A DNA stretch of 64,000 bases from Actinomycetes bacterium (GTDB lineage: Bacteria; Actinomycetota; Acidimicrobiia; Acidimicrobiales; Ilumatobacteraceae), in assembly GCA_027491335.1 (NCBI GenBank), contig JAIXWJ010000002.1:16292-80291 (forward strand), in the 5' to 3' direction. This document shows, piece after piece, positions 32,562 to 42,374 of this stretch (position 1 is its first letter; every line of letters starts with the position of its first letter). Below the pieces are notes generated by a model, which had not been told where the DNA came from, ran no database searches, and saw only the letters and a program-made list of their open reading frames with translations. The translations under genes and the position numbers were made by a program.

Positions 32562-33311
32562 ATGCCCGACGCCCCCGATACGACCGAACCGGTGGACACG
32601 CATTGGTTCGAGGCCTTGGCCCGTCACATGGGCGGCGCCTATCTGCGCTATTCCTTCACCAAAGGGACCGCGCAGGAGATCGACCATTTGATGACGGCAC
32701 TCGACCTGCGTCCCGGTATGCGGGTCCTCGACGTCGGTTGTGGTCCCGGTCGTCATTCGCGGGAGTTGGCGCGCCGAGGTGTCCACGCGCACGGAGTCGA
32801 CGTGAGTGCCGACTTCGTCGACCTGGCCCGTACCGATGCGCCCTTCGGGGCCACGTTCGAGCGCTGGGACGCCCGTGAACTGGCGAATGCGCACCACCTA
32901 CATGGTGCTTTCGATGCCGTGATCTGTCTGTGCCAGGGTGCCTTCGGTCTGAACCTGGACGACCATCAGGACCGTCGGGTGATGGCCGGGATCGCGACAT
33001 GCCTTCGACCGGGTGGCCGATTGGCGCTGAGCGCTTTCAATGCGTTCTTCGTGGTGAAGCACCACGTCGAAGCCACCTTCGACCCGGCCACCGGGGTGTC
33101 GGTGGAGGAGACCGTCGTCCGCAACGGGTCGGGCGAGGGCAAAGACGTGCTGTTGTGGACCGGGTGCTACACCCCGCGCGAGTTGCGCCTACTACTCGGC
33201 TCCGAAGGATTCGGGGTCGAGAGCATCTCCTCGGTGGAGCCGGGGGCGTACGGCGACGCCCCGCCGTCCGTGGACAGCCCCGAGTTCCTGGTGATCGCCC
33301 GACGGGTCTGA
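32562..33311 (+). CDS. Class I SAM-dependent methyltransferase
   Basis: A Rossmann-fold methyltransferase of 249 residues with motif I VLDVGCGPGRHSRELARRG, the acidic end of strand 2 GVDVS, and the post-I FDAVICLCQGAFGL and LRPGGRLALSAF segments. The C-terminal half (ETVVRNGSGEGKDVLLWTGCYTPREL) resembles small-molecule rather than rRNA methyltransferases. ATG 32562 has GAGGA 4 nt upstream. It begins 11 nt after polA and is probably cotranscribed with it. The substrate is unknown. Confidence 0.88.
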   Translation: MPDAPDTTEPVDTHWFEALARHMGGAYLRYSFTKGTAQEIDHLMTALDLRPGMRVLDVGCGPGRHSRELARRGVHAHGVDVSADFVDLARTDAPFGATFERWDARELANAHHLHGAFDAVICLCQGAFGLNLDDHQDRRVMAGIATCLRPGGRLALSAFNAFFVVKHHVEATFDPATGVSVEETVVRNGSGEGKDVLLWTGCYTPRELRLLLGSEGFGVESISSVEPGAYGDAPPSVDSPEFLVIARRV

Positions 33312-33459
33312 GGTCGTGCGTCCCGTCCGAAGGGGTGCGCCGGAGGGAATCCCGGGCGAACGCTGGTAACTTTCAGTGGTTCGTCGGGCTCGTCCGGCGA
33401 GCGTGTCCCTGTCCCTCTAGTTACATAGTTCGAAAGCGATCAGTCCCTTGTCCGACACC

Positions 33460-34758
33460 ATGACCCCCGCCTCGTCCGAATTCGCTCCCATGGGAACGGT
33501 CGACGCAGACGGCAATTACACCCCCCGCAAGATCACCGAAAACGACCTGGCGGGAACCTTCGCCGACGCCATCGAAGGCACGATGACCAAGCTCGCCGAC
33601 GGCGAAGTGGTTCGTGGAACCGTGGTGAAGATCGACAAGGACGAGGTTCTGGTCGACATCGGATACAAGAGCGAGGGTGTGATCCCCGGTCGCGAGTTGA
33701 GCATTCGCAATGACGTCGACCCCGGCGAGATCGTGAAGTTGGGTGAAGAGGTCGAGGCTCTCGTTCTCACCATGGAGGACAAGGAAGGTCGCCTGATCCT
33801 CTCCAAGAAGCGCGCGCAGTACGAGCGCGCGTGGGGCACCATCGAGAAGAAGAAGGAAGCCGAGGAGATGGTCGAGGGTCTGGTCATCGAGGTGGTCAAG
33901 GGTGGCCTCATCGTCGACATCGGACTGCGCGGATTCCTTCCGGCATCGTTGGTGGAACTGCGTCGTGTCCGCGACCTCCAGCCGTACGTGGGCAAGGTTC
34001 TGCAGGCCAAGATCATCGAACTCGACAAGAACCGCAACAACGTCGTGTTGTCGCGCCGCGCTTATCTGGAAGAGACCCAGAAGGAGGCCCGCGACGGTTT
34101 CCTCACCAACCTCAAGGTCGGCGACGTCCGCGATGGTGTGGTGTCGAGCGTGGTGGCCTTCGGTGCGTTCGTCGACCTCGGCGGCATGGATGGACTCATC
34201 CACGTCAGCGAGTTGTCCTGGAACCACGTCGACCATCCGGGTTCGGAAGTCAAGATCGGTGACCCCGTCACGGTGAAGGTTCTCGACATCGACTACGAGC
34301 GTGAGCGCATCAGCCTGTCGCGCAAGCAGACCCAGAAGGACCCGTGGGAGGTCTTCGCCTCCGGGCACGAGGTCGGTCAGCTGGTGTACGGCCGTGTCAC
34401 CAAGTTGGTGCCGTTCGGTGGATTCGTTCAGGTCGGAGAGGGCATCGAGGGTCTCGTGCACATCAGCGAGATGAGCACCCAGCATGTCGAGGCCCCCGAG
34501 CAGGTCGTGGCCCCCGGTGAAGAATTGTGGGTCAAGATCATCGATCTGGATCTCGCGCGTCGTCGCATCAGCCTCTCGATCAAGCAGGCCGCCGAGGGTG
34601 GCGAACTGGCCGAGGAGTACCGCAAGCACTTCGAAGTGGACGAGCACGGCAACTGGACCGCGGGCGCCGACGATGCTTCGCGCGAGGCCACGTGGGCCGA
34701 GTACTACGGCGAGGGCGGCGAGGGTGCCCCCGAAGCCGAGGCGGCTCCCGAAGCCTGA
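33460..34758 (+). CDS. rpsA: 30S ribosomal protein S1
   Basis: Binds mRNA and helps place it on the 30S subunit. The protein carries four S1 RNA-binding domains, the actinobacterial form: domain 1 DGEVVRGTVVKIDKDEVLVDIGYKSEGVIPG, domain 2 with GLRGFLPASLVE, domain 3 VVSSVVAFGAFVDLGGMDGLIHVSELSW, domain 4 KLVPFGGFVQVGEGIEGLVHISEM. The short C-terminal tail is acidic and Ala-rich. ATG 33460 is preferred; an in-frame TTG at 33448 would add four residues. A leader with an AT-rich patch (TTACATAGTTCG, about 33421-33432) precedes it. In a window rich in leaderless genes, S1 is needed mainly for the leadered mRNAs. Confidence 0.94.
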   Translation: MTPASSEFAPMGTVDADGNYTPRKITENDLAGTFADAIEGTMTKLADGEVVRGTVVKIDKDEVLVDIGYKSEGVIPGRELSIRNDVDPGEIVKLGEEVEALVLTMEDKEGRLILSKKRAQYERAWGTIEKKKEAEEMVEGLVIEVVKGGLIVDIGLRGFLPASLVELRRVRDLQPYVGKVLQAKIIELDKNRNNVVLSRRAYLEETQKEARDGFLTNLKVGDVRDGVVSSVVAFGAFVDLGGMDGLIHVSELSWNHVDHPGSEVKIGDPVTVKVLDIDYERERISLSRKQTQKDPWEVFASGHEVGQLVYGRVTKLVPFGGFVQVGEGIEGLVHISEMSTQHVEAPEQVVAPGEELWVKIIDLDLARRRISLSIKQAAEGGELAEEYRKHFEVDEHGNWTAGADDASREATWAEYYGEGGEGAPEAEAAPEA

Positions 34759-34776
34759 TCTTCCGTTCGAAACCGC

Positions 34777-34795
34777 CGAACGCAGAATGCGTTCG
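34777..34795. terminator. Hairpin between rpsA and the convergent regulator gene
   Basis: CGAACGCA-GAA-TGCGTTCG has an 8-bp stem and sits 18 nt after the rpsA stop and 19 nt before the end of the opposing gene. A second overlapping repeat GTTCGAA/TTCGAAC follows. It is probably a bidirectional terminator, without a clear T run. Confidence 0.55.
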
Positions 34796-34814
34796 AACAC
34801 TCGGATTCGAACAG

Positions 34815-35453
34815 TCAGTTGGTGTCGTCGATACGGACGACACCCATGCGTATGGCCTTCACCACCGCTTCGGTGCGATCGCGGGCGTCCAACTTCGCGT
34901 AAATGGCCGCGAGATGGTTCTTCACCGTCTTCTGGCTGATGAAGAGTCGCTGGGCCACCTCGGGGGTGGAGCATCCGGTGGCCACTTCGCGCAGCACTTC
35001 CAACTCTCGTTCCGTGAGGTCGTGATCGGGCATTTCGTCGACGACCGCCAGCATCGCCTCGGCGACCTTCGGCGACAATGTGACGTCGCCTCCGAGGATC
35101 TGATTCATCAGGTCGACGACATGGTCGATCGACGAGGACTTGTCGATGTATCCCACGGCACCGGCGTTGATGGCCTCGCGAATGGTTCGGGCGTCGGAGT
35201 GCATGGAGAGGACCAGAACACGCTGTCGTCCGTCGGCCCGCATGATCGATCGGGTGGCCGAGATGCCGTCCCCGCCGGGCATGGAGATGTCCATCAACAC
35301 GAGATCGGGTCGCAGTTCGAGCGCGAGAGCGACCGAAGTCGGACCGTCGGAGGCTTCGGCCACGACCTCGAAATCGCAAGCCTCGAGATTTCGTCGCAAG
35401 GCCTCGCGAAGCAGTTGATGGTCGTCGACCAGCAAGATGCGTCGAGGAGTCAT
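34815..35453 (-). CDS. Response regulator, NarL/FixJ family
   Basis: Two-domain regulator of 212 residues. The receiver has DDHQ (10-13), phospho-acceptor Asp55 in LMDISMPG and DKSSS with the conserved Lys. The LuxR-type helix-turn-helix is LTERELEVLREVATGCSTPEVAQRLFISQKTVKNHLAAIYAKLDARDRTEA. ATG 35453 overlaps the stop of the kinase gene (ATGA), so the pair is coupled; the longer frame to 35537 lies inside the kinase gene. Targets are unknown. Confidence 0.92.
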   Translation of the reverse strand: MTPRRILLVDDHQLLREALRRNLEACDFEVVAEASDGPTSVALALELRPDLVLMDISMPGGDGISATRSIMRADGRQRVLVLSMHSDARTIREAINAGAVGYIDKSSSIDHVVDLMNQILGGDVTLSPKVAEAMLAVVDEMPDHDLTERELEVLREVATGCSTPEVAQRLFISQKTVKNHLAAIYAKLDARDRTEAVVKAIRMGVVRIDDTN

Positions 35454-36682
35454 GGCATCGACTCCTCGAGCGGCAGGCGAATCGTCACCGCAGTGCCATC
35501 GGCACCGGAGTCGATGAGGAGGGAGGCGCCGATCCATTCCGCTCGCTCCCGCATACCGGAGATTCCGTGGCCCCGAAGTTCGGGGTCGAATCCGCGCCCG
35601 TCGTCTCGAATGACCACGTTCACCTGATCGTCGCTCAGGGAGAGATCGAGGACCACGTGGCGAGCCCGCGCGTGACGCTCGACGTTCAGCAATGCCTCGC
35701 GCATCATGAGGTGAATCTCGGTGGCCGTTCCGTCGGTGGCCAGTTGGTGCAAAACAGAATCCGAATCGATGCGGTGGTTCACGGTGACTTTCACCCCGGA
35801 ACGTCGAGTCATCCGATCGGCGAGTTCTTTCACCGAGGACGCGTCGAGGGCGCGGCCGTCTCGATCCGCACGAAGATCGTCGAGCAATCGTCGAATATCG
35901 GAGATCGTCGAGCCCACGTGTTCGCGGACCCGCATGATCTCGGCTCGTTTCGCCTCGTCCACACCTCGCGAGAGGTCGTCCAGTTCGAATCCGATGGCCG
36001 CCAGGGAACCCGACACGCGATCATGCAACTCACGAGCGACGCGGGAACGTTCGTCACGAGCCACCCGTTCGGCCAGTCGTGCGAAGATGCGAGCGTTGTC
36101 CAGTGCCAATGCGAGAGCGTCGGCCACCCCGACGATGGCCTCGCGTTCGGCGACGGTCGCACTGCGACCCTGGGTCCATTCGCCGGCGATGAAACCCAGA
36201 ACCTGACCTCGAGCGCGCAATGCGTGGTACACCCCGTGGCCGGCCATGCGCCAGAGGGTTCCGTCGCTGGTTTCGATCGGGCGATCGTTGTCGAGACATC
36301 GCAACGCGGGAGAACGTTCGTTCAGTGGGTCGGTCGCGATCACATCGTCGGGACCGGCGACGACCGACCAACTCCCGTCGGTCTGGTTGATCAAGGCGAC
36401 GATGATGGCGTCGGCCGACACCACTCGTCGGGCATTCTCCACACCGCGTTGCACCACCTCATCGGCGTCGAGGCTCGATGACAAAGTGACGGCCATCTTC
36501 TGCAGTGAGAGAAGCAACTCGTTCGCTCGCGCCAACTGTTCGAGGTGACCGGAGGGGTCGTCGGAGCGAACCGATCGACGACGTTCCACCAAGGGCCACG
36601 ACATCTCGCCGGTCTCATCCTGCACCGGCACCGGACGTAGGGCGGGGTGGTTGGGGGACCGGCGGCGACGACGATCGGACAC
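35450..36682 (-). CDS. GAF-domain sensor histidine kinase (HisKA_3 type)
   Basis: Soluble histidine kinase of 410 residues, with no membrane segment. An Arg-rich N-terminus is followed by a GAF sensor domain (about 60-198, LLSLQKMAVTLSSSLDADEVVQRGV onward). The HisKA_3 dimerisation helix carries phospho-acceptor His220 in RSRVARELHDRVSGSLAAI. A HATPase domain has EALLNVERHARARHV and DDGRGFDPE with GISGMRERAEWIGASL. This is the NarX/DegS-like layout and matches the coupled NarL-type regulator. GTG 36682 follows TACCCT by 6 nt. The ligand of the GAF domain is unknown; redox or small molecules are common in the family. Confidence 0.92.
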   Translation of the reverse strand: MSDRRRRRSPNHPALRPVPVQDETGEMSWPLVERRRSVRSDDPSGHLEQLARANELLLSLQKMAVTLSSSLDADEVVQRGVENARRVVSADAIIVALINQTDGSWSVVAGPDDVIATDPLNERSPALRCLDNDRPIETSDGTLWRMAGHGVYHALRARGQVLGFIAGEWTQGRSATVAEREAIVGVADALALALDNARIFARLAERVARDERSRVARELHDRVSGSLAAIGFELDDLSRGVDEAKRAEIMRVREHVGSTISDIRRLLDDLRADRDGRALDASSVKELADRMTRRSGVKVTVNHRIDSDSVLHQLATDGTATEIHLMMREALLNVERHARARHVVLDLSLSDDQVNVVIRDDGRGFDPELRGHGISGMRERAEWIGASLLIDSGADGTAVTIRLPLEESMP

Positions 36683-36688
36683 AGGGGC

Positions 36689-36694
36689 AGGGTA
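36689..36694 (-). promoter_or_regulatory. -10 hexamer of the GAF kinase-NarL operon
   Basis: On the minus strand TACCCT stands 6 nt before GTG 36682. It is back to back with the coaE promoter in a 41-base gap. Confidence 0.5.
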
Positions 36695-36711
36695 CCGGTC
36701 GGGCTTCGGCG

Positions 36712-36717
36712 TAGCGT
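36712..36717 (+). promoter_or_regulatory. -10 hexamer of coaE
   Basis: TAGCGT ends 6 nt before ATG 36724. Confidence 0.5.
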
Positions 36718-36723
36718 GTCGCC

Positions 36724-37362
36724 ATGATTCTGGTTGGACTCACTGGTGGCATCGGATCGGGCAAATCCACCGTCTCGGCCCGTCTGGCATCCCGCGGCGC
36801 GGTCATCATCGATGCGGACGCCATCACGCGGGAGGTTCAGTTGCCCGGGTCCGATGTCGTGAAGGAATTGGCGGAGCGATTCGGCCCCGAGGTTCTGGCG
36901 GCCGATGGCTCGTTGGAGCGCCAAGCTCTGGCGAACATCGTCTTCACCGACCCCGAGGCGTTAAAGGCTCTGAACGCCATCGTTCATCCCGCCGTCGGTC
37001 GCGAGATGAACCGCCGCATGATCGAGCAACGAGCGACCACCAACGTCGTCGTTCTCGACATTCCGTTGCTCACCGAGAATCCGCGGGAGGGATTGCAGGG
37101 TCGCATCGTGGTGGACGTGCCGGTGGAGACACAGGTGCAACGACTCGTGGCGCATCGTGGCTTCGACGAGGCCGATGCTCGGGCCCGCATCTCACGACAG
37201 GCCTCCCGCGAGGACCGACTCGCCAAAGCGGACTTCGTGGTCGACAACAGTGGAGCACCCGAGGATCTCGACGCGCAGATCGATCGGTTGTGGGATTGGT
37301 TGATCTCGTTGCCCCAACTTCCCGCGGACTACGAGCCGGTGACACCAATCCCCAAGGGATGA
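36724..37362 (+). CDS. coaE: Dephospho-CoA kinase
   Basis: Phosphorylates the ribose 3'-OH of dephospho-CoA, the last step of coenzyme A synthesis. P-loop GGIGSGKS is at 8-15, then IIDADAITREVQ, HPAVGREM in the CoA domain and the lid region RQASREDRLAKADFVVDN. The 212 residues match the simple bacterial form and lack the extra GrpB-like domain fused to mycobacterial CoaE. Its place between rpsA and uvrB is conserved in actinobacteria. Confidence 0.95.
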   Translation: MILVGLTGGIGSGKSTVSARLASRGAVIIDADAITREVQLPGSDVVKELAERFGPEVLAADGSLERQALANIVFTDPEALKALNAIVHPAVGREMNRRMIEQRATTNVVVLDIPLLTENPREGLQGRIVVDVPVETQVQRLVAHRGFDEADARARISRQASREDRLAKADFVVDNSGAPEDLDAQIDRLWDWLISLPQLPADYEPVTPIPKG

Positions 37363-37391
37363 ATCTCGGGCTCCCAAAGGATGATTCTCGG

Positions 37392-37403
37392 GAACAGGTG
37401 TTC
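37392..37403. promoter_or_regulatory. LexA (SOS) box upstream of uvrB
   Basis: GAAC-AGGT-GTTC with flanking G matches the Gram-positive and actinobacterial LexA operator CGAACRNRYGTTCG at all but the first base. It lies 21 bases upstream of the uvrB -10 element, so bound LexA would cover the -35 region. I found no equivalent in front of uvrA, uvrC, recO, polA or the DinG-like gene. Confidence 0.7.
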
Positions 37404-37424
37404 GCTCGGACACCTCGAGCGACC

Positions 37425-37430
37425 TAGGAT
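37425..37430 (+). promoter_or_regulatory. -10 hexamer of uvrB
   Basis: TAGGAT ends 6 nt before GTG 37437. Together with the upstream LexA box it makes a compact SOS promoter. Confidence 0.5.
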
Positions 37431-37436
37431 CGTGAG

Positions 37437-39488
37437 GTGAGCAGTGGCGTCGAGTCCCGCGACGGGATCCCCTTTCGGGTGGTGGCCGATTACGCACCGG
37501 CGGGCGATCAACCCAAGGCGATCGCCGAGTTGTCGGATGGAATCGAAACCGGTCTGCGTTATCAGACGCTTCTCGGAATCACGGGTTCGGGCAAGAGTGC
37601 CACGATCGCCTGGACCATCGAACGCACGCAACGACCAACCCTGATTCTCGCTCCCAACAAGAGCCTCGCCGCTCAGTTGGCTCAGGAGATGAAGGAGTTT
37701 TTCCCCGACAATCGGGTCGAGTACTTCGTCAGCTACTACGACTATTACCAGCCGGAGGCCTACATCGCCTCGAGTGACACCTACATCGAGAAGGACTCGT
37801 CCATCAACGACGACATCGATCGGCTTCGTCACTCGGCAACCGCTGCGCTTCTGACGAGGCGCGACACGATCGTGGTGGCGTCGGTGTCGTGCATCTACGG
37901 AATGGGTGATCCGGACGAGTACCGCGGGCAATTGCTCGAGCTGCACGTCGGTGTGGACTACGACATGCGAAGCGTCTTGCGTCGTCTCGTGGACCTTCAA
38001 TACGACCGCAACGACATGAGTCTCGGGCGTGGCAACTTCCGGGTTCGGGGCGACACCATCGAAATCCATCCGGCCTACGAGGAATCGGTGTTGCGGGTCG
38101 AGATGTTCGGTGACACGGTCGATCGATTGACCATGATCGATCCATTGACCGGTGAAACCTTGCGCGAGTTGCCGGCCACCGTGGTTTTCCCCGCGACCCA
38201 CTACGTCACCGGTGAGGAGCGCATGCGCCGAGCGATGGTCGGCATCGAAGCCGAGTTGCAGGAACGCTTGGCGCAGTTCAAAGCTGAGGGAAAGTTGCTC
38301 GAGGCCCAACGACTGCAGATGCGCACCCAACACGATCTGGAAATGATGCAGGAGGTCGGCTACTGCAACGGCATCGAGAACTATTCGATGCACATCGACG
38401 GACGTCAGCCGGGCGAGCCTCCTTTCACCCTTCTGGACTACTTCCCGAAGGACTACTTGTTGGTGATCGACGAGAGCCACGTCGCGGTTCCCCAGCTGCA
38501 CGGTCAGTACGCCGGCGATAGAAGCCGCAAGGACATCCTCGTCGAGCACGGTTTCCGACTTCCCAGTGCTCGGGACAATCGACCCTTGCGGTTCGAGGAA
38601 GTCGTCGAGCGAGTCAATCAATGCGTGTTCCTGTCGGCGACGCCGAGTCCGTACGAGCTGAAGGAGTCCCAACGGGTCGTCGAGCAAATCGTGCGTCCGA
38701 CCGGGTTGGTCGACCCCGAGGTCGTCATCAAACCCACGAAGGGCCAGATCGACGATCTCATGGAGCAAGTCAACACTCGCGTGACCATGGGTGACCGCGT
38801 GCTGGTGACGACCCTCACCAAGAAGATGGCCGAGGATCTCACTGAGTACCTGCTGGAGCAGGGCATGCGAGTTCGTTACCTGCACAGCAACATCGACACC
38901 ATCCAGCGAATCGAAATTCTGCGTTCGCTGCGTCTCGGCGAGTTCGACGTGTTGGTGGGTATCAACCTGCTTCGCGAGGGTTTGGACCTCCCGGAGGTGA
39001 GCCTGGTCGCGATCCTCGACGCCGACAAGGAAGGATTCCTTCGCAGCGAGACCTCGCTCATTCAGATGATCGGACGCGCCGCACGAAACGTCGACGGTCA
39101 AGTGATCATGTACGCGGATCAGATCACACCGTCGATGCAGCGGGCCATCAGCGAGACGAATCGTCGTCGGGGATTGCAATTGGCGCACAACAAGGAACAC
39201 GGCATCAATCCGCAGACCATCCGCAAAGCGGTTGGTGACATCCTCTCGATGCTGAGACCCGACGGTGACCACACGGCACCGGTTCCGGGCAAGGACCGTC
39301 GTCGGCAGAAGGAGCGGGACAAGGTGCAGCGGGAGTTGCGAACCCTCCCGCAGCAGGAGCTCGCGCGACTCGTGCAGACGCTCGAGGAGGAAATGCATGA
39401 GGCCGCCGCCGATCTCAAGTTCGAGTACGCGGCGAGACTGCGTGACGAAATCAACGAACTACGACGGGAGATGCGCGATGCCGGTTGA
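37437..39488 (+). CDS. uvrB: Excinuclease ABC subunit B
   Basis: Damage-verifying helicase of nucleotide excision repair. 683 residues: Walker A GITGSGKS, the beta-hairpin [14 protein letters not shown] that inserts between strands, [13 protein letters not shown] in the Walker B region, helicase motifs V-VI with [17 protein letters not shown] and [11 protein letters not shown]-terminal UVR motif ([21 protein letters not shown]) contacts UvrA/UvrC. The start is GTG 37437. It has its own LexA-controlled promoter and is followed after 33 nt by uvrA. Confidence 0.96.
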   Translation: MSSGVESRDGIPFRVVADYAPAGDQPKAIAELSDGIETGLRYQTLLGITGSGKSATIAWTIERTQRPTLILAPNKSLAAQLAQEMKEFFPDNRVEYFVSYYDYYQPEAYIASSDTYIEKDSSINDDIDRLRHSATAALLTRRDTIVVASVSCIYGMGDPDEYRGQLLELHVGVDYDMRSVLRRLVDLQYDRNDMSLGRGNFRVRGDTIEIHPAYEESVLRVEMFGDTVDRLTMIDPLTGETLRELPATVVFPATHYVTGEERMRRAMVGIEAELQERLAQFKAEGKLLEAQRLQMRTQHDLEMMQEVGYCNGIENYSMHIDGRQPGEPPFTLLDYFPKDYLLVIDESHVAVPQLHGQYAGDRSRKDILVEHGFRLPSARDNRPLRFEEVVERVNQCVFLSATPSPYELKESQRVVEQIVRPTGLVDPEVVIKPTKGQIDDLMEQVNTRVTMGDRVLVTTLTKKMAEDLTEYLLEQGMRVRYLHSNIDTIQRIEILRSLRLGEFDVLVGINLLREGLDLPEVSLVAILDADKEGFLRSETSLIQMIGRAARNVDGQVIMYADQITPSMQRAISETNRRRGLQLAHNKEHGINPQTIRKAVGDILSMLRPDGDHTAPVPGKDRRRQKERDKVQRELRTLPQQELARLVQTLEEEMHEAAADLKFEYAARLRDEINELRREMRDAG

Positions 39489-39509
39489 GAGCCGGTGAAG
39501 CGCGATGGG

Positions 39510-39515
39510 TAGTCT
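39510..39515 (+). promoter_or_regulatory. -10 hexamer of uvrA
   Basis: TAGTCT ends 6 nt before ATG 39522. Confidence 0.5.
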
Positions 39516-39521
39516 CCGAAC

Positions 39522-42368
39522 ATGTCCGATCGTCTGGTGGTTCGTGGTGCGCGTGAGCACAATCTGAAGAACATCAGCGTCGATCTTCCCCGCGACAAGA
39601 TGATCGTGTTCACCGGTCTCTCGGGGAGCGGAAAGTCATCGTTGGCTTTCGACACGATCTACGCCGAAGGACAACGTCGATACGTCGAATCGTTGAGTGC
39701 CTACGCCCGACAGTTCCTCGGCCAAATGGACAAGCCAGATGTCGACGTCATCGAGGGTCTGTCGCCCGCCATTTCGATCGACCAGAAATCTGGTAGTCGC
39801 AACCCGCGTTCGACCGTGGGAACCATCACCGAGGTGTACGACTATCTGCGACTGCTCTACGCGCGCATCGGTCAGCAGCACTGCCCGACCGACGGAACCC
39901 GTTTGGCGCGTCAAACGCCGCAGCAGATCGTCGATCGGGTGTTGACGCTCGGCGACGGGACCCGATTCCAGGTGTTGGCTCCGGTGGTGCGGGCACGCAA
40001 AGGCGAATACGAGACCCTCTTGAACGATCTCGCCGGACAAGGGTTCGTGCGCGCACGTGTGGATGGCGAGGTCGTGGACATCGTCGAATTCCTGAAGCGG
40101 GACACGAAGTTGGCTCGGTACGAACAGCACACGATCGACGTCGTCGTCGACCGCCTCGTTCGCAAGGACGGAATCGAACGCCGCCTGACCGACAGCCTCG
40201 AGACGGCTTTGCGCCTGGCAGACGGTGTGGCGACGGTCGAGATCATCGGGGACAAGGGTGCCGAGGACGAAAGCCTCACGTTCAGTCAGCACCTGGCGTG
40301 TCCTTCGTGCGGCTTGTCGTTCGAGGAACCCGCGCCCCGCAACTTTTCTTTCAACTCGCCGTTCGGTGCGTGCGAAACGTGTGATGGGCTCGGCACCACC
40401 TTCGAGGTGGATCCCGAGCTCGTGATTCCCGACCCCGATCTGGCCTTGAGTCAGGGTGCCATTGCTCCGTGGCGCAGCGCGACCACCGGTTTCTTTCAGC
40501 GAATTCTCGAGTCCGTCGCCGGTGATCACGGAATCGACCTGAACAAGCCGTGGGGCAAGTTGCCGGCTAAATCGCAGAAGATCGTGCTGAACGGTCTTCC
40601 CGGAAACATCACTGTGAAGTTCAAGAATCGTTACGGCCGAGCCCGCCAGTTCAACACCACCTTCGAAGGTGTCATCCCCTGGATCAAACGTCGTCACGAG
40701 GGAGCCGAGAGCGACTGGAGCCGCGAGCAGTACGAGGGCTACATGCGGTTGGTGCCGTGCTTGGCCTGCTCCGGCATGCGCCTCAAGCCCAGCACGTTGG
40801 CGGTCACCATCAACGACAAGAACATCTCCGAGGTCTGCGAGATGTCCATCGCCGATTCGGCTTCGTTCCTGGCCGGACTGGTGTTGTCGGATCGGGATCG
40901 CATCATCGCCGAACGCGTCGTGAAGGAGATCAACGCGCGCTTGGGCTTCCTTCTCGACGTGGGTCTCGATTACCTAACTTTGGCTCGCTCGGCGGGCACT
41001 TTGGCCGGAGGAGAGGCGCAACGCATCCGTCTCGCGAGTCAGATCGGATCCGGATTGGTGGGAACTCTCTATGTTCTGGACGAACCATCAATTGGACTGC
41101 ATCAGCGCGACAATCGTCGCCTGATCGACACGCTCATTCGTCTCCGAGATCTGGGAAACACGGTGCTGGTGGTCGAGCACGATGAGGAGACGATCAAGGA
41201 AAGCGACTGGATCGTGGACATCGGGCCCGGAGCCGGCGAACACGGCGGTGAGGTCGTCTATAGCGGTCCCGTGAAGGGGATCGGCAAAGTGAAGGAGTCG
41301 GTCACCGGCCAGTACATCACGGGCAAGCGTTCCATTCCGGTGCCCGAGAAGCGTCGGGTGCCGGGCAAAGAGTGGCTGGAGATCGTGGGTGCGCGCGAGC
41401 ACAATCTGCGCGATGTCACGGCCCGCATTCCGTTGGGGTGTTTCGTCGCGGTGACCGGCGTGTCGGGCAGCGGGAAGAGCACCCTCGTGCGCGACATTCT
41501 TCTGCCGGTGCTGATGCAGCAGATCTACAAGTCGAAGGATCCCGCCGGTCGTCACAAGCGCATCAACGGCATCCAGTTCCTCGACAAGGTGATCGACATG
41601 GATCAGTCACCGATCGGTCGCACGCCACGGTCGAACCCGGCCACGTACACCGGTGTGTTCGACAACATTCGCAAGTTGTTCGCCACCACGGCCGAAGCGA
41701 AGGTTCGTGGCTATATGCCCGGCCGATTCTCGTTCAACGTGCAGGGCGGTCGCTGCGAAGCCTGTTCCGGCGATGGAACGATCAAGATCGAAATGCACTT
41801 CCTGCCCGATGTGTACGTTCCCTGCGAAGTGTGCAAGGGCGCTCGGTACAACCGGGACACCCTGGAGATTCAGTTCAAGGGAAAGAACATCTCCGAGGTC
41901 TTGGACATGCCCATCTCCGAGGCGGTCGAATTCTTCTCCAACCAACCGGCGATCGCTCGACACATGCAGACCCTCGTCGATGTCGGATTGGGTTACGTTC
42001 GCCTCGGACAATCGGCGCCGACGTTGTCGGGTGGCGAGGCGCAACGCGTGAAGTTGGCGACCGAACTCGCCAAACGAAGCACCGGACACACCATCTACCT
42101 GCTCGACGAGCCGACGACCGGACTTCATTTCGAGGATGTACGTCGCTTGCTCACCGTGCTGTCTCGTCTCGTGGATCAGGGAAACACGGTTTTGGTGATC
42201 GAACACAATCTCGACGTCATCAAGACCGCCGACTGGCTCATCGACCTTGGTCCCGAGGGCGGTAGTGGTGGCGGTTCGATCATCGCGGAGGGTTCTCCCG
42301 AGGAGGTGGCCCGCGCGGCCACGAGCCACACTGGCCGGTTCCTCGCCCCGCTTCTGGCCAAGGGCTGA
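39522..42368 (+). CDS. uvrA: Excinuclease ABC subunit A
   Basis: ABC-type ATPase that detects helix distortion and loads UvrB. 948 residues with two ATP modules: [14 protein letters not shown] near the N-terminus and [11 protein letters not shown] in the second half, each with its signature ([15 protein letters not shown] and [15 protein letters not shown]). Two zinc modules are visible: CPSCGLSF...CETCDG and CEACSGDG...CEVCKGARY. Length and order are canonical. It is followed after 6 nt by uvrC, so uvrA-uvrC are probably one transcript. Confidence 0.97.
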   Translation: MSDRLVVRGAREHNLKNISVDLPRDKMIVFTGLSGSGKSSLAFDTIYAEGQRRYVESLSAYARQFLGQMDKPDVDVIEGLSPAISIDQKSGSRNPRSTVGTITEVYDYLRLLYARIGQQHCPTDGTRLARQTPQQIVDRVLTLGDGTRFQVLAPVVRARKGEYETLLNDLAGQGFVRARVDGEVVDIVEFLKRDTKLARYEQHTIDVVVDRLVRKDGIERRLTDSLETALRLADGVATVEIIGDKGAEDESLTFSQHLACPSCGLSFEEPAPRNFSFNSPFGACETCDGLGTTFEVDPELVIPDPDLALSQGAIAPWRSATTGFFQRILESVAGDHGIDLNKPWGKLPAKSQKIVLNGLPGNITVKFKNRYGRARQFNTTFEGVIPWIKRRHEGAESDWSREQYEGYMRLVPCLACSGMRLKPSTLAVTINDKNISEVCEMSIADSASFLAGLVLSDRDRIIAERVVKEINARLGFLLDVGLDYLTLARSAGTLAGGEAQRIRLASQIGSGLVGTLYVLDEPSIGLHQRDNRRLIDTLIRLRDLGNTVLVVEHDEETIKESDWIVDIGPGAGEHGGEVVYSGPVKGIGKVKESVTGQYITGKRSIPVPEKRRVPGKEWLEIVGAREHNLRDVTARIPLGCFVAVTGVSGSGKSTLVRDILLPVLMQQIYKSKDPAGRHKRINGIQFLDKVIDMDQSPIGRTPRSNPATYTGVFDNIRKLFATTAEAKVRGYMPGRFSFNVQGGRCEACSGDGTIKIEMHFLPDVYVPCEVCKGARYNRDTLEIQFKGKNISEVLDMPISEAVEFFSNQPAIARHMQTLVDVGLGYVRLGQSAPTLSGGEAQRVKLATELAKRSTGHTIYLLDEPTTGLHFEDVRRLLTVLSRLVDQGNTVLVIEHNLDVIKTADWLIDLGPEGGSGGGSIIAEGSPEEVARAATSHTGRFLAPLLAKG

Positions 42369-42374
42369 GTCGTC

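Noticed and set aside
33421..35379. 652-codon minus-strand frame opposite rpsA that also runs under the NarL-type regulator
   Set aside because: The rpsA reading is certain (four S1 domains), and the regulator uses another frame with full motifs.
37329..39398. 689-codon minus-strand frame opposite uvrB
   Set aside because: Antisense shadow of uvrB, with no recognisable domain or ribosome-binding site.
39489..39521. LexA box before uvrA
   Set aside because: The nearest sequence, CCGAACATGTCCGA, overlaps the start codon and lacks the second half GTTC.
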